A stretch of DNA of 64,000 nucleotides, taken from positions 1-64,000 of the IMG/VR virus record IMGVR_UViG_3300050821_010761; one strand, given 5' to 3'. This stretch comes from a virus. The notes below the pieces were generated by a model. It was not told the DNA's origin, did not search any database, and was given only the letters and a program-made list of their open reading frames with translations. Both the position numbers and the translations under genes were made by a program. Shown here one piece after another: positions 50,479 to 59,453 of this stretch (positions are counted from its first letter, which is position 1; every line of letters begins with the position of its first letter).

Positions 50479-51137
50479 GTTCTAGCCTTTACGGAAAAAT
50501 ATTCTGTATTTTCCATTTGTTCTTTTAATTTCTGTGTAAAAATTTCCATCCAATTGTTCACTAGAGAATCGTTGTGGCAGTCGGCATGCTTTTTGGCTTC
50601 CTTGCACATATCATACAATAATGAGTCATTTACTGCAATGCCAAATTTTACATTGACGATATTCTTTTTCTTCTTTACTTGTGGCTTTGGCTCTTCGATG
50701 CCTTTCCTTGCCCAGTTAGCCAAGCGATCACAGCGATTGTTATGCTCGTCTCCTGAATGTCCTCGTACCCATCTGGTTTGAGCGTTTAAGCGATGCATAA
50801 GGAATTGAAGTTGCTTGTATTTTTGTACTTTTTTCTGCTGTTTAAACCGCTGCGTGCCATTAGCCCAGCGAAGAATTATTTGGCTATCTGAGACCAAGGT
50901 GATTTCTGGCAGAGTTTGATCAGAGTATGAAATTCTAGGTGGATCAGTACCAATTTCTTTCAAGACCGCCGCCAGTCCCATTATCGCGCTTTCCAGTTCA
51001 GCATCGTTGTTGGTAGCATTTTCCATTCGCCCAGAGCCTTCTGAGTGCTTTACGCCATCGATTACCAGCACCCAGGCCCAACCTCCAGGCTTTGTTGCTA
51101 TGGTCGCTGAGCCATCTGTGTAGACCTCGATTTTCAT
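50475..51137 (-). CDS. rnhA: Ribonuclease HI with C-terminal extension
   Basis: A 220-residue protein. The first 150 residues are RNase HI: Asp8 in YTDGSA, Glu47 in NNDAELESA, Asp84 in LVSDSQ, and the handle and last motif WVRGHSGDEHNNRCDRLA. A basic linker (PQVKKKKN) leads to an extra domain of about 65 helical residues (GIAVNDSLLYDMCKEAKKHA), not part of the standard enzyme. It should remove RNA primers at the fork. ATGA overlaps link it to its neighbours. Confidence 0.85.
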   Translation of the reverse strand: MKIEVYTDGSATIATKPGGWAWVLVIDGVKHSEGSGRMENATNNDAELESAIMGLAAVLKEIGTDPPRISYSDQTLPEITLVSDSQIILRWANGTQRFKQQKKVQKYKQLQFLMHRLNAQTRWVRGHSGDEHNNRCDRLANWARKGIEEPKPQVKKKKNIVNVKFGIAVNDSLLYDMCKEAKKHADCHNDSLVNNWMEIFTQKLKEQMENTEYFSVKART

Positions 51138-51355
51138 TCAGGATCACACATGTCGTCTCTAAGCATTTGGACGGCTTCTTGGTAAATTTTTTCAACTTCT
51201 TCCTCAGTTACCATTAACAACCGAGCTATGATTGAATTTTCTACACCTTCGGAATTTTTTAACGTGAATTTGCTCAAGGAATTGCCGCACTTAGGGCAAC
51301 GTATATAGTCTTCTTCTGTAGCAATCCTATGCTGGATCTCCGTCTTGTCGATCAT
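51134..51355 (-). CDS. Small CPxCG-type protein
   Basis: Start chosen at ATG 51355 with GGGAGAAAGG in front; a longer frame begins at 51367. The 73-residue product has one CPKCG knuckle (residues about 19-23) followed by helices (ENSIIARLLMVTEEEVEKIY). Only one further Cys is near the C terminus, so a zinc site would need dimerisation. Possible DNA- or protein-binding adaptor; not assigned. Confidence 0.55.
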   Translation of the reverse strand: MIDKTEIQHRIATEEDYIRCPKCGNSLSKFTLKNSEGVENSIIARLLMVTEEEVEKIYQEAVQMLRDDMCDPE

Positions 51356-51731
51356 CCTTTCTCCCAAAATCTACTTCTATCACTTTTGGAGTTTGTTCCT
51401 CCATAGCTAGCAAATATTGTTCCCTACGTTCTGCCAAAAATTTCCTTGCCTGTTCTACGGAATGGCCAAGGTTGTTCTTGTTGATTCTTAGCATGGTTAG
51501 TTTGTTGTAAATTTTATCCAAGTCTTCCTTGGCTTTTCTGTATTCTAGCGCAACAGTGATTATCTGTCTACTTTTTAATATGGAAATGTTCTCTTGGAGA
51601 CTTTTTTTGAGGTGAAGTAGCAACGCTACCTCATTGTCGATATTATACAAATGTGCCTGTAGGGCGTCCAATCGATCATTGGCGTCTTTAAATTCTCTCT
51701 CAGCTGCGTAAATATCTATAGGCTTGTTCAT
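51327..51731 (-). CDS. Coiled-coil protein
   Basis: A 134-residue protein, nearly all helix, with long heptad-type stretches (DANDRLDALQAHLYNIDNEV, ALEYRKAKEDLDKIYNKLTM) and an acidic/Asp-rich end. Overlaps the next gene by 29 bases. No catalytic motif; likely an oligomeric adaptor. Confidence 0.6.
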   Translation of the reverse strand: MNKPIDIYAAEREFKDANDRLDALQAHLYNIDNEVALLLHLKKSLQENISILKSRQIITVALEYRKAKEDLDKIYNKLTMLRINKNNLGHSVEQARKFLAERREQYLLAMEEQTPKVIEVDFGRKDDRQDGDPA

Positions 51732-51734
51732 TCA

Positions 51735-53378
51735 TTATCGTTTGATCCGCCACTTTCCATTAATAGAATTAATGAGTTGGCGCTGCCCGTTTGCGTAAAC
51801 TAAACAACTGCAATGAACCCACGAGGACGGGCCGTGATTGTATCCCAAATCGAATAAACTAGAGGTGCCTACTTGAAATACGCCCCGAAGAATTCCAGGA
51901 GTATGGCTATGACCAATTACGCACTTACCGTAAGCATTTTCTAGATTGGATTTACTTCCCCTAGCCCCATTGCTTCCTTTGTCGCCATGAGCCCCTAATT
52001 CGATGCCAGCGACCTTGTAGTCTTCATCACGATCTAAAAATTGAATTTTATTCCAATGTTTAATCTTACCGCACTCTTTTAGCCCCTCTTTTAATGCATC
52101 TAGCCCATCTACTGACTTGTCAGCCAGTTTGCAACCTATCTGGAAATTTAAGGGATCGTACTTGAATTTGCCATTATCGAGCCAGCGGGACAAGAAGTCA
52201 TCATGATTGGATTTTACTACGATACCCTTTTTGACGCTTTTATGCGACAAAATGCGATCAAGCTGCTCGCCAGTAACTCTTAACTCATCGGAAAGACTGA
52301 GCAAACCATTTTTTGAGTGTCTAGCCCTAAGGACGATGTTATGCTCTTCATGATGATTGATTGACTTACCATTGAAGAGATCGTGAAAAAAGACCTCATC
52401 TACGCCCATAGCCTCGATGATTTCTTCCCATGCACCAATGGCACTCTCGTCATGTTCGCCAGCATGGTAATCGCCCATTACAAGTCGGGGAGTAACCTTC
52501 CGTGGTTTGTTGTCTCCTATGTAATAATTTCCGTGGTGACAAACTCCGCCTTCTAAATCTGCTTGAACTTGTGTAAAATGGTAAATTTTATCATCTTCAA
52601 TTTCAACGACCAAAGCGCCCATGACATGGTCATGTTCTGCTATATAAGCAGTGCGTAAGGAATTACCTTGTGTTGAGTTATAGTTAGCTACCGTACATGC
52701 GCCAGTAGACATCCTTGCATGAGGATACTTAACGTTGGATACAGGATCATATTCTAAACTTTGCTTAGGAGAAGCAAAGATAAAGCTACCTTTACCTTGG
52801 CAAATTCTACCAAGACCAGTCGTTGGGTTGATCTGTTTTGCGTTGATCCTTAAAGAACTCAAACGAATATTCGAGTTTAGAATTAAGGAATCAAACACAA
52901 ACGTGTAGTTCTTAAGAAGTTCATCAAAATGCCATTCAATATCATTATCCAAGTTATGTGCTGGATCATGAGACGGTAGCAGAAGGATCTTAGCTTTCAA
53001 TTGTTTGGAAAGGAAATCCAAGGTTTCCATGAACTTAGGGTGAGCCCACTGTCCGTTGACGGCAGTAGTGATAATGAATGTTTTGTGATTCTTTATTTCT
53101 TTTGCTAGTTTAGTTTTGGCTTTTTGTGAAGTGAAATCATTCTCTTCAATAACGCCCTGGAAAGCTTCAGGAAACATCATTTTGGCTGCCAAACGTAAGC
53201 CAGTAATATTCACGAAATGATGCCTGATCTTATCTCGTGTAATACCTACCAAAGCCAAATCGGATCTAGTCGGAAACATATTCTTTTGTTGAACAATTTG
53301 CACATATGCTTCGGCTATCTCACGTTTTAGGGTAGACTCGTCCTTTTCTACCCTTTTAGGCTTCCGTTTGTTACTCAT
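51735..53378 (-). CDS. Calcineurin-like phosphoesterase, possibly T5 A1-like nuclease
   Basis: A 547-residue protein. Residues 1-90 have a helix-turn-helix-like start (TRSDLALVGITRDKIRHHFV). The C-terminal 260 residues hold metallophosphoesterase motifs in order: MGDYHAGEHD, FHDLFNG, KSNHDDFLSRW, ELGAHGDKG and IGHSHTPGI, which bind two metal ions. The layout (DNA-binding-like N terminus plus phosphoesterase of about 550 residues) resembles the T5 pre-early A1 protein linked to host DNA breakdown, a match from memory that needs a search. Either host-DNA degradation or a role in DNA repair is possible. Confidence 0.6.
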   Translation of the reverse strand: MSNKRKPKRVEKDESTLKREIAEAYVQIVQQKNMFPTRSDLALVGITRDKIRHHFVNITGLRLAAKMMFPEAFQGVIEENDFTSQKAKTKLAKEIKNHKTFIITTAVNGQWAHPKFMETLDFLSKQLKAKILLLPSHDPAHNLDNDIEWHFDELLKNYTFVFDSLILNSNIRLSSLRINAKQINPTTGLGRICQGKGSFIFASPKQSLEYDPVSNVKYPHARMSTGACTVANYNSTQGNSLRTAYIAEHDHVMGALVVEIEDDKIYHFTQVQADLEGGVCHHGNYYIGDNKPRKVTPRLVMGDYHAGEHDESAIGAWEEIIEAMGVDEVFFHDLFNGKSINHHEEHNIVLRARHSKNGLLSLSDELRVTGEQLDRILSHKSVKKGIVVKSNHDDFLSRWLDNGKFKYDPLNFQIGCKLADKSVDGLDALKEGLKECGKIKHWNKIQFLDRDEDYKVAGIELGAHGDKGSNGARGSKSNLENAYGKCVIGHSHTPGILRGVFQVGTSSLFDLGYNHGPSSWVHCSCLVYANGQRQLINSINGKWRIKR

Positions 53379-53395
53379 ATTGTTTCCCGTAGTTA

Positions 53396-54046
53396 TTACG
53401 ATCCAGAACTTTCGCTTGATTGCGGAGCGGAGTCGTTACTTGCATCACTAGAAGATTGCTCGGCTGCTTCTGCGGAAGCTTCCGTATCTTCAGGAGCCGA
53501 AGCCTCTGCTTGCGGTGCGGGAGCGGCTTCTTCGGCAGCGGGAACTTGCGGGGCAACTACTGAATATACTTCTTGAATTTCAAATTTGAGTTTGCCTTCT
53601 TGAAAGGAAACCGCATCACCAGTTTTCGCTCCGAGAATCTTTGCGCGAAGATTTTCCTGCAAAGAACGCACGATGAATTGCAGTCGTGGATTCAATACTT
53701 TACCTTCATCATCCACTTCTCGACCGACCACGAAATTAGTTTCATTAATTGGCTCTTCAGAAAGTGCTAACATACCAGAAGAGATAAGCTGAGAAACCTT
53801 ATTGCGCAATTCTACGACGTTATTATCGACCATGATCCGAGAGAGTACTTCGTCATTAAGGTCTTCTCCTGCCATTGTAGCCTTTACAATAGCGTCTACT
53901 TTTCCACCCAAGAGCTTAATAGCTTCTTTGATGGTCATGATATCGCGAGCCAAGTTGTCTCCAGCTTGGTACATGCCCATGAGCCCACGCTCAAGGTCAT
54001 CGATTCTTTGTACTGCGGTCCGTTTCGGGGGTTGCTGTTGTTCCAT
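53396..54046 (-). CDS. Protein with disordered Ala/Glu/Ser tail
   Basis: A 216-residue protein. Residues 10-70 are a coiled-coil-like helix, 100-165 a compact domain (RLQFIVRSLQENLRAKILGA, GKLKFEIQEVYSVV), and the last 50 residues are almost only Ala, Glu, Pro and Ser, surely disordered. The matching DNA (53400-53545) is G+C-richer than the surroundings. Perhaps a replication accessory protein with a flexible tail, as in SSBs. Not assigned. Confidence 0.55.
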   Translation of the reverse strand: MEQQQPPKRTAVQRIDDLERGLMGMYQAGDNLARDIMTIKEAIKLLGGKVDAIVKATMAGEDLNDEVLSRIMVDNNVVELRNKVSQLISSGMLALSEEPINETNFVVGREVDDEGKVLNPRLQFIVRSLQENLRAKILGAKTGDAVSFQEGKLKFEIQEVYSVVAPQVPAAEEAAPAPQAEASAPEDTEASAEAAEQSSSDASNDSAPQSSESSGS

Positions 54047-54058
54047 TTTTTCTCCTAT

Positions 54059-54316
54059 TTAGTAACGTTTTCCGTTAACGATTATAAATGAATACGGTAT
54101 CTTGACTTTTACTTTCACTACTTTGCGCGGAAATAAATATCCCTTCTTAGCAGGCTTTGTGATTACCCTTCGTCCGCCGTCCCCTGTAAAGCCAAATAGA
54201 AGGATTTCTATCTCTCGGGTGCGAGTGTTGTATTTTGTGACGTCTTTGATTTCAACTCCTGGATGAGCGTACACTTTTACTTTCTTTCCAATGGTATTTT
54301 TTACATTGAAAATCAT
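54059..54316 (-). CDS. Small basic beta protein
   Basis: An 85-residue Lys/Arg-rich protein of beta strands (KKVKVYAHPGVEIKDVTKYN, VVKVKVKIPYSFIIVNGKRY). Basic charge would allow nucleic-acid binding. It lies five bases after the stop of the gene upstream. No family recognised. Confidence 0.55.
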   Translation of the reverse strand: MIFNVKNTIGKKVKVYAHPGVEIKDVTKYNTRTREIEILLFGFTGDGGRRVITKPAKKGYLFPRKVVKVKVKIPYSFIIVNGKRY

Positions 54317-54321
54317 ACTTC

Positions 54322-55287
54322 CTACTTATTTTTCTTATCAAGAAGATTCATAATCATTTGCATTTGGGGATTTGCCGCCGCTTGGTTAGCCCTAGAAGCG
54401 TACATTGCGTCAATATGTTCTTGTGATGGCATCGGTGCTGCCTGACGCGAAGGCACCGTTTTATTAAGTCTAGCTGCTGATTGGCGATTTCTTTCAGCCA
54501 TCTGTTCAGGTGTCAATCGAGCCATTTCATCTGGTGTCAAATATTTCTGATTGGGATCAAAAACTTGATTGATCTCTTCCAGGGTGACACCTTCTTCATC
54601 TAAAATTCTTTGTATTGCTTCGCTTGTTTTGGCTCTTTTTACTGGTGTTGCCGCTTTAGTTGGCAGCGGCTTTGCTTCCTGTTTCTTAGGTGCGGGACGA
54701 GTTTGATTACTACGAACGGAAATAGGATTCAGAGTATTCTTTTTTGGTGGAGCAGAAGGACCGACGAATGGTTCAGCGTCGGCGCTAGCACCTTTAGTTG
54801 CAGCCAAAGCTAAAGACTTGAGGACTTCCACTTCCAAAGCATTAAAAGGGAATGATTCCATGGGGAAAGAAGATTCTTTCGGAATCTCCTGTCTCATACC
54901 AAGCATGATTTCCATTCGTTCCTTGGCAAATTGGCGGATCTCTTTCTCCACATTTTTGATGGCCCTTGGATCACAATCTGAATCGCCAAATAAATCGTTG
55001 TTCATGACTAATGAGTAGAGATTGCCTTGTTCTAGCCTAAGCCTTGCATCGCTAAGAACATCCGTATAATCTTCGACTTCTTCCGTTTCCTCTTCATACT
55101 CCTGTTCTGGAGCAGAAGGAAGATCTACGGTTTTCTCGGAAGGGAAAACCCTTCGTGTAGGAATTGCATTGGCTGCCTGCATCTCAGTGAGAGCGGCATT
55201 TTGACCTGGCGCTACATTGGTTTCATTGACTTCATCGGGGATATCTCTGAAATCCGTTGAATCGTCATCATCCATGTAATTACTCAT
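54322..55287 (-). CDS. Acidic, largely disordered protein
   Basis: A 321-residue protein starting with an Asp-rich tract (MDDDDSTDFRDIPDEVNETN), an acidic region (EYEEETEEVEDYTDVL), one helical domain (about 90-170), a Pro/Lys-rich linker, and helical ends (TPDEMARLTPEQMAERNRQS). The composition suits a scaffold or adaptor that binds several partners. Overlaps the RuvC-like gene by ATGA. Not assigned. Confidence 0.55.
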   Translation of the reverse strand: MSNYMDDDDSTDFRDIPDEVNETNVAPGQNAALTEMQAANAIPTRRVFPSEKTVDLPSAPEQEYEEETEEVEDYTDVLSDARLRLEQGNLYSLVMNNDLFGDSDCDPRAIKNVEKEIRQFAKERMEIMLGMRQEIPKESSFPMESFPFNALEVEVLKSLALAATKGASADAEPFVGPSAPPKKNTLNPISVRSNQTRPAPKKQEAKPLPTKAATPVKRAKTSEAIQRILDEEGVTLEEINQVFDPNQKYLTPDEMARLTPEQMAERNRQSAARLNKTVPSRQAAPMPSQEHIDAMYASRANQAAANPQMQMIMNLLDKKNK

Positions 55288-55907
55288 ATTAATCCTGTAT
55301 TTATCCTACGAAGGCAGTAACAGTAACCCAATAATAGGGATTCCGCTGCATCTTCATCTTTTTTCCTCAGTGGAGTTTTTAGAAATTTTCCAAAAAGCTC
55401 ATTTGCTCTGCGGATTGAAACGTGTTTCCTCGTCACTAGACCAATTCTCTTACCATCGTCGCCGTATGCTACAGATGTATCATGTTTCTTCTTGTATTCT
55501 CTGACCTTCTTGTTGCGTTTACTTTCGTCTTTGCTCATCAAGCAACCAGTCTCGCTTTTCCATTGACCAGACATGATGTACACAGCCTTTATCTTACTCT
55601 CTTTTATAAAAGAAGCAAGAAGAAAGTGAATCCATTCCAAGATTTTTTGACTATAAATCGATTTACTATTCGATGCAGTTTCTTCGATCACCAAGGTGTC
55701 TGGATTAAATTTCTTTATGAGTGAAAGAATTGCATCAAAGCATTGCTGTGCCCAGTCCAGAAAGGCTTCAGGATAAGTGCCCAAAACTTGCGGAATCTGC
55801 GAGTTTTGTCCAAATTCATGAAGAATGACTTCTTGGCCGTCCAAGGTCATGTAGGCCCATCCCGTTTTTGTTGACATATCCAATGCAAGAATGCGTTCAG
55901 CGGCCAA
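55284..55907 (-). CDS. RuvC-like Holliday-junction resolvase
   Basis: A 207-residue RNase H-fold nuclease: Asp10 in LALDMSTKTGWA, Glu in DTLVIEETAS (near residue 78), and the C-terminal acidic pair in KKDEDAAESLLLGY. These four acids are the RuvC-type site. A Lys-rich loop (KRNKKVREYKKKHD) probably touches DNA. It should cut branched replication or recombination intermediates before packaging. Overlaps the next upstream gene by 11 bases. Confidence 0.7.
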   Translation of the reverse strand: MAAERILALDMSTKTGWAYMTLDGQEVILHEFGQNSQIPQVLGTYPEAFLDWAQQCFDAILSLIKKFNPDTLVIEETASNSKSIYSQKILEWIHFLLASFIKESKIKAVYIMSGQWKSETGCLMSKDESKRNKKVREYKKKHDTSVAYGDDGKRIGLVTRKHVSIRRANELFGKFLKTPLRKKDEDAAESLLLGYCYCLRRINTGLI

Positions 55908-56214
55908 GTTTTAGTTCTCCAGATGGACCAGGCAATATGAACGAAGAACTTTGTAATTTTTGCTGCTCCTTGTATTTTTCTACTTCGATTTGTCCCCGTA
56001 GGCCAGCATAAAGCTCAATCATAGCTATTTCATCTAACTCGTATGCGATCCAGCTGGCGTTTCCTATCGAAAACGTAAAATGGCTAACATCATTTGTAAT
56101 TTTCAGTGGCGTTTCTGCTGTAGCAAGCTCAAAAATCCTACGGAGGGTTATAGAAAATACGCTGTCGCGTGAAACGCTAGTTACGTGTAGTGGTAAGGTC
56201 ACATCGTGGCCCAC
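55897..56214 (-). CDS. Unassigned small protein
   Basis: A 105-residue beta-rich protein (VTLPLHVTSVSRDSVFSITL, VSHFTFSIGNASWIAYELDE). It ends overlapping the RuvC-like gene by 11 bases. No motif recognised. Confidence 0.6.
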   Translation of the reverse strand: MGHDVTLPLHVTSVSRDSVFSITLRRIFELATAETPLKITNDVSHFTFSIGNASWIAYELDEIAMIELYAGLRGQIEVEKYKEQQKLQSSSFILPGPSGELKLGR

Positions 56215-56216
56215 GG

Positions 56217-56507
56217 TTATTGCCCACCTTTTTCTTCAATCAAATTCAACAGATAGCGAGTCTTCGTTGCTACTGCTTTTTTCACTTCACGATACGGAGC
56301 GCCCAACTCTTTTACTTCTGCCCTAGCAGCTGCTAAAGCTTCGTCGTTTTCTTGGCATTCTTCCGACTTTGAAAGCTCACGTGCATAATTGGCGATGCGA
56401 TTTTTTAGCGCCTGTACGTCCAGACCAGCCACTTCATTGGCGAATTCTGGCATTTCTTTTTGTACTTTACCTGCGAATGTCAACGGTTCTTTTTTAGGTC
56501 TTCCCAT
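56217..56507 (-). CDS. Small helical protein with AT-hook-like start
   Basis: A 96-residue protein that begins MGRPKKEP, like an AT-hook (GRP core), followed by helices (DVQALKNRIANYARELSKSE, KKAVATKTRYLLNLIEEKGG). The T4 UvsY mediator has similar size, but no specific match is seen. DNA binding is plausible. GGAG precedes the ATG. Confidence 0.55.
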   Translation of the reverse strand: MGRPKKEPLTFAGKVQKEMPEFANEVAGLDVQALKNRIANYARELSKSEECQENDEALAAARAEVKELGAPYREVKKAVATKTRYLLNLIEEKGGQ

Positions 56508-56518
56508 TTTATTCTCCT

Positions 56519-56809
56519 TTAAACTTCATACGATAGATGAAAATCTGATGCCGCAACGTCTCTATTTCTGAAAAAAACTGCAATGTTGTCGCCATCGTCC
56601 AGGGGGATCTGGAAAGGATAAATTACGTTTTCGGCTGATTTTCCATATAGTGTCGTAAGTACTTTGCCATTTTTCATAACGATATAGGTACCATGAGCGA
56701 CGGAAGAAAAAACCATTTTTGTAATCATTCCACCCTCTTTAAATTTCAAGACGGTATTCTTAGTGTAGCCTGCTTTTACATTTCTATGTGTAACATTTTT
56801 AATTGCCAT
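56519..56809 (-). CDS. Small beta protein
   Basis: Start at ATG 56809 with AGGAG at good distance; a longer frame begins at 56827. The 96-residue product is beta-rich and basic at first (AIKNVTHRNVKAGYTKNTVL) and ends in DDGDNIAVFFRNRDVAASDF. It resembles small virion or DNA-binding sandwiches in character, without a family match. Confidence 0.55.
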   Translation of the reverse strand: MAIKNVTHRNVKAGYTKNTVLKFKEGGMITKMVFSSVAHGTYIVMKNGKVLTTLYGKSAENVIYPFQIPLDDGDNIAVFFRNRDVAASDFHLSYEV

Positions 56810-56810
56810 T

Positions 56811-57146
56811 TTATCTCCTGTAGTCAAATTTGACTAATTTTTTAAGCAATCTATTTTTATTCAAATAACCAATCAAGGCATCCATCATCAATATGTAGTT
56901 AAATTCTACGCCACTGACTTCTTTGTTCGATATATTAAGCGGCATCTTTGTGGTTGCAAATACAGTCTTTGCCACACTTAACATTCCCGTAAACTCATGA
57001 TAAGTAATCATGTGATCAATTCTATCAGTGCCGAAATGCTTATTGATAATAGCCATCAAGTAGGGCAAACGGTCTGATTTTCTTATGTTGTCTTCTATTT
57101 CCAGGAACGCTCTCAACTCTTGTTCGATCTGTGCTGGATCAGACAT
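56811..57146 (-). CDS. Unassigned helical protein following SbcC
   Basis: Start at ATG 57146, overlapping the SbcC stop (ATGTCTGA); a longer frame begins at 57161. The 111-residue product is helical (QIEQELRAFLEIEDNIRKSD, FNYILMMDALIGYLNKNRLL). No family recognised. Coupling to sbcC may imply a recombination role. Confidence 0.55.
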   Translation of the reverse strand: MSDPAQIEQELRAFLEIEDNIRKSDRLPYLMAIINKHFGTDRIDHMITYHEFTGMLSVAKTVFATTKMPLNISNKEVSGVEFNYILMMDALIGYLNKNRLLKKLVKFDYRR

Positions 57147-59202
57147 TTGCATCCTTTTCAATTCTGCTTGTTAGTCCTTCTCTGACTACTACTAGTCTGT
57201 TCTGGACCATTTGTTTAACTTCTGAATTATGATCTACAATGACGATCTTCTTGTTCGTATTGGAATTCTTTAAGACTTCCAACGAAGGTTCAATTTCTAC
57301 TGGACCGAGGCCCGTGAAGGGTTCATCCAAAATAAAGATGTTTATGCCCTTATTAGACTTTGTCTCGATAAAGTCTATCACAGCAAGATCTACCGCTATA
57401 TCGACTGCAGATCTTTCCCCGCCAGAAAGACTTCTGATGGGAATCTTTTCTTCTCCATCCATTCCAATGACAGCATTTACTTCTTCCTTTACGTTACCAT
57501 CTTTGGTTTCTCTCGTACCATCGAATTGTATAGTAGCATTACTCATGTTAGGAATGCAACGAATAATTTCAGTGGAACGTTGACTGATCGCCTCTAAAGC
57601 ATCTTCAAAAGAATAGGAAAGAAAAGTTTTCACAGCTTTGCAGGCTTCCTCTGCTAAAGCAATGTCCGCATCTATTGCGGAAATTGAAGATTTTATCTCC
57701 GCAATCTTGTTTGTAAATTTTTCTTCCTTGCTCTTTAAATCGGCAAGATTTTTTTCATATGAAGCCAATAAATCAGCGGCTGATCTCATGGCAGAGACAG
57801 CGTTGTCGAAAAGTCTACGGGATAAGTCCAGTTGTCCCCTAGCTTGATTAGCCTCGGCAGTCTGGAATTCTAATAAGGCTTTCTGCTTATGTGCAAATTT
57901 TTCACTTTCGATTTTATTGGCAGCATTTTGTTTGGCAATCCACGCATCTTCTTTTTGTTTCTCTTCTAGATGCTTTGTATGAGTTTCCCTAAGAGCTTCA
58001 TTGATATCAGGCAATCTAGGATCTATCTTTGGTTTCAGGTTTTCTTTGTTGATCTCTACGTTCTTGTCGAGCACAAGGCGATCCTGTAAAGCTTGAGTGC
58101 CCCTATCCATAATTTTCTTTAATTCTAACAACTTAGCGACTCTATTCGATATCTGATTGGTAGCAACTTCAGTTGCCCACGTTTGTTCGCATGTGGGACA
58201 AATCGATGCCTTGAGTTTCTTTATTTCTTCTGCCAGTTTGATCGATTCTTCATGGGCCTTCTTCTGTGCGGCTTGTAGGACGTTGTTTTCTTTGATTGCC
58301 ATGTCATTAATGGACGTGCATTCTCTGACCTTAGCTTGACGATCTTTTTCTTCTTGAAGGATGACGCTAATTTTGCTATTAAGCTCATCGATAGTTTTTT
58401 TGTGAAATTCTAATAAAGAACGATCAAATGGAACAACTGATAATTCTGGGCGTTCTCTCTCAAGTTGACTTATATTCAAATTATGGACCGCGAGCACACT
58501 TTTTAGTTCGTTTTCAGCCTCTTCCATTTTCTTTTTGAGGCTGATCACCGTATCCTGGCTCATATTTTTATTTGGAACTGGACCAAGCGATTGGGCGGCT
58601 TCTTTGGTTGCGGTCAAGGCCGCTTCCTGACCAAATAATTCTGTTTCTTTTACGGTTCTTCGCTCTAGAAAATCTTTGATTTTTTTCTCTTCTTTTTCAT
58701 AATCCTTACGATATTTTACGAGATCCAAACAATCAATCAAAAACTCGTGCATCTTTTGCGGAGTGAACTCTAGGAAAAACCCACCCTCTTTTTGACGTTT
58801 ATGTAAAAGTTTCCTGAATATCTTTCTTGGCATACCCAGGATTAAGTCGATCTGCTCTTCCGCTAAAGCATTGCTACCTTCGAAAACCTTATCGTTAATG
58901 GTGACTTTTAATTTCTTTCCTCTGGTAATGGATACTTTTTTGCCATCCCATGAGAAATCGCCGTGTAGACTCATGGGCTCATCGGAATATCTAGATTGTA
59001 AAATCGTTATAGGTAGATCGTTAAGACCAAGTAAAACGTCCAAGGCATTGAAAACCGTAGTCTTGGCAGCCCCACTAGATCCACCAGTATTCTTATTCAA
59101 TCCATCAATTTGAATGAAGTCGTCAAGAGAAGCAAAATTTATGGATTGCTCTTTGACGAATCTTCCTATACCGCCAAAACGCAATTCTAGAAGCTCTAGC
59201 AC
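57139..59202 (-). CDS. sbcC: SbcC/Rad50-like recombination ATPase (gp46-type)
   Basis: A 687-residue SMC-like protein. N-terminal Walker A GGSSGAAKTT (residues 40-49, with Ala where most members have the last Gly), coiled-coil arms, zinc hook CPTC near residue 340, coiled coil back, then ABC signature SLSGGERSAVD, Walker B INIFILDEPFTGL and IVIVDHNSEV. The arms are shorter than in bacterial SbcC, as in T4 gp46. With the SbcD-like protein at 61657 it should process DNA ends for recombination-dependent replication. Unlike in T4, five genes separate the two partners. Confidence 0.85.
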   Translation of the reverse strand: MLELLELRFGGIGRFVKEQSINFASLDDFIQIDGLNKNTGGSSGAAKTTVFNALDVLLGLNDLPITILQSRYSDEPMSLHGDFSWDGKKVSITRGKKLKVTINDKVFEGSNALAEEQIDLILGMPRKIFRKLLHKRQKEGGFFLEFTPQKMHEFLIDCLDLVKYRKDYEKEEKKIKDFLERRTVKETELFGQEAALTATKEAAQSLGPVPNKNMSQDTVISLKKKMEEAENELKSVLAVHNLNISQLERERPELSVVPFDRSLLEFHKKTIDELNSKISVILQEEKDRQAKVRECTSINDMAIKENNVLQAAQKKAHEESIKLAEEIKKLKASICPTCEQTWATEVATNQISNRVAKLLELKKIMDRGTQALQDRLVLDKNVEINKENLKPKIDPRLPDINEALRETHTKHLEEKQKEDAWIAKQNAANKIESEKFAHKQKALLEFQTAEANQARGQLDLSRRLFDNAVSAMRSAADLLASYEKNLADLKSKEEKFTNKIAEIKSSISAIDADIALAEEACKAVKTFLSYSFEDALEAISQRSTEIIRCIPNMSNATIQFDGTRETKDGNVKEEVNAVIGMDGEEKIPIRSLSGGERSAVDIAVDLAVIDFIETKSNKGINIFILDEPFTGLGPVEIEPSLEVLKNSNTNKKIVIVDHNSEVKQMVQNRLVVVREGLTSRIEKDANV

Positions 59203-59451
59203 TTATTTTTCCCTGTAATTCTTTTTTGATCTTTCTTGATTGATCTCAACAATATCTGGGATAATTTCCACAGCGCGGGCCTGGAATCCATTATCTACAA
59301 CTATCTTACTAGAAGAAGTGGGAGAAGACAAGCACTTTTTCATTTCTTTTTGGCACTTGTCACAAACAATTACGGCAGGTATTTCATTTACCTGCCGATA
59401 ATATTTTTTCTTAGAATTTTTACACTCACATAGGTACGAGATGAGTGGCAT
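59203..59451 (-). CDS. FmdB-like zinc-ribbon protein
   Basis: An 82-residue protein with the FmdB-type start MPLISYLCEC and a second knuckle CDKCQKEMKKCLSSPTSSSK, giving two Cys pairs for one zinc. Such small regulators are common in phages and of unknown detail; DNA binding is assumed. Directly precedes sbcC with no gap. Confidence 0.65.
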   Translation of the reverse strand: MPLISYLCECKNSKKKYYRQVNEIPAVIVCDKCQKEMKKCLSSPTSSSKIVVDNGFQARAVEIIPDIVEINQERSKKNYREK

Positions 59452-59453
59452 AT

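Noticed and set aside
53371-53556. 61-aa basic minus-strand frame
   Set aside because: It overlaps the Ala/Glu-rich tail of the gene at 53396 in another frame and its Lys/Pro/Leu composition is a by-product of that repeat.
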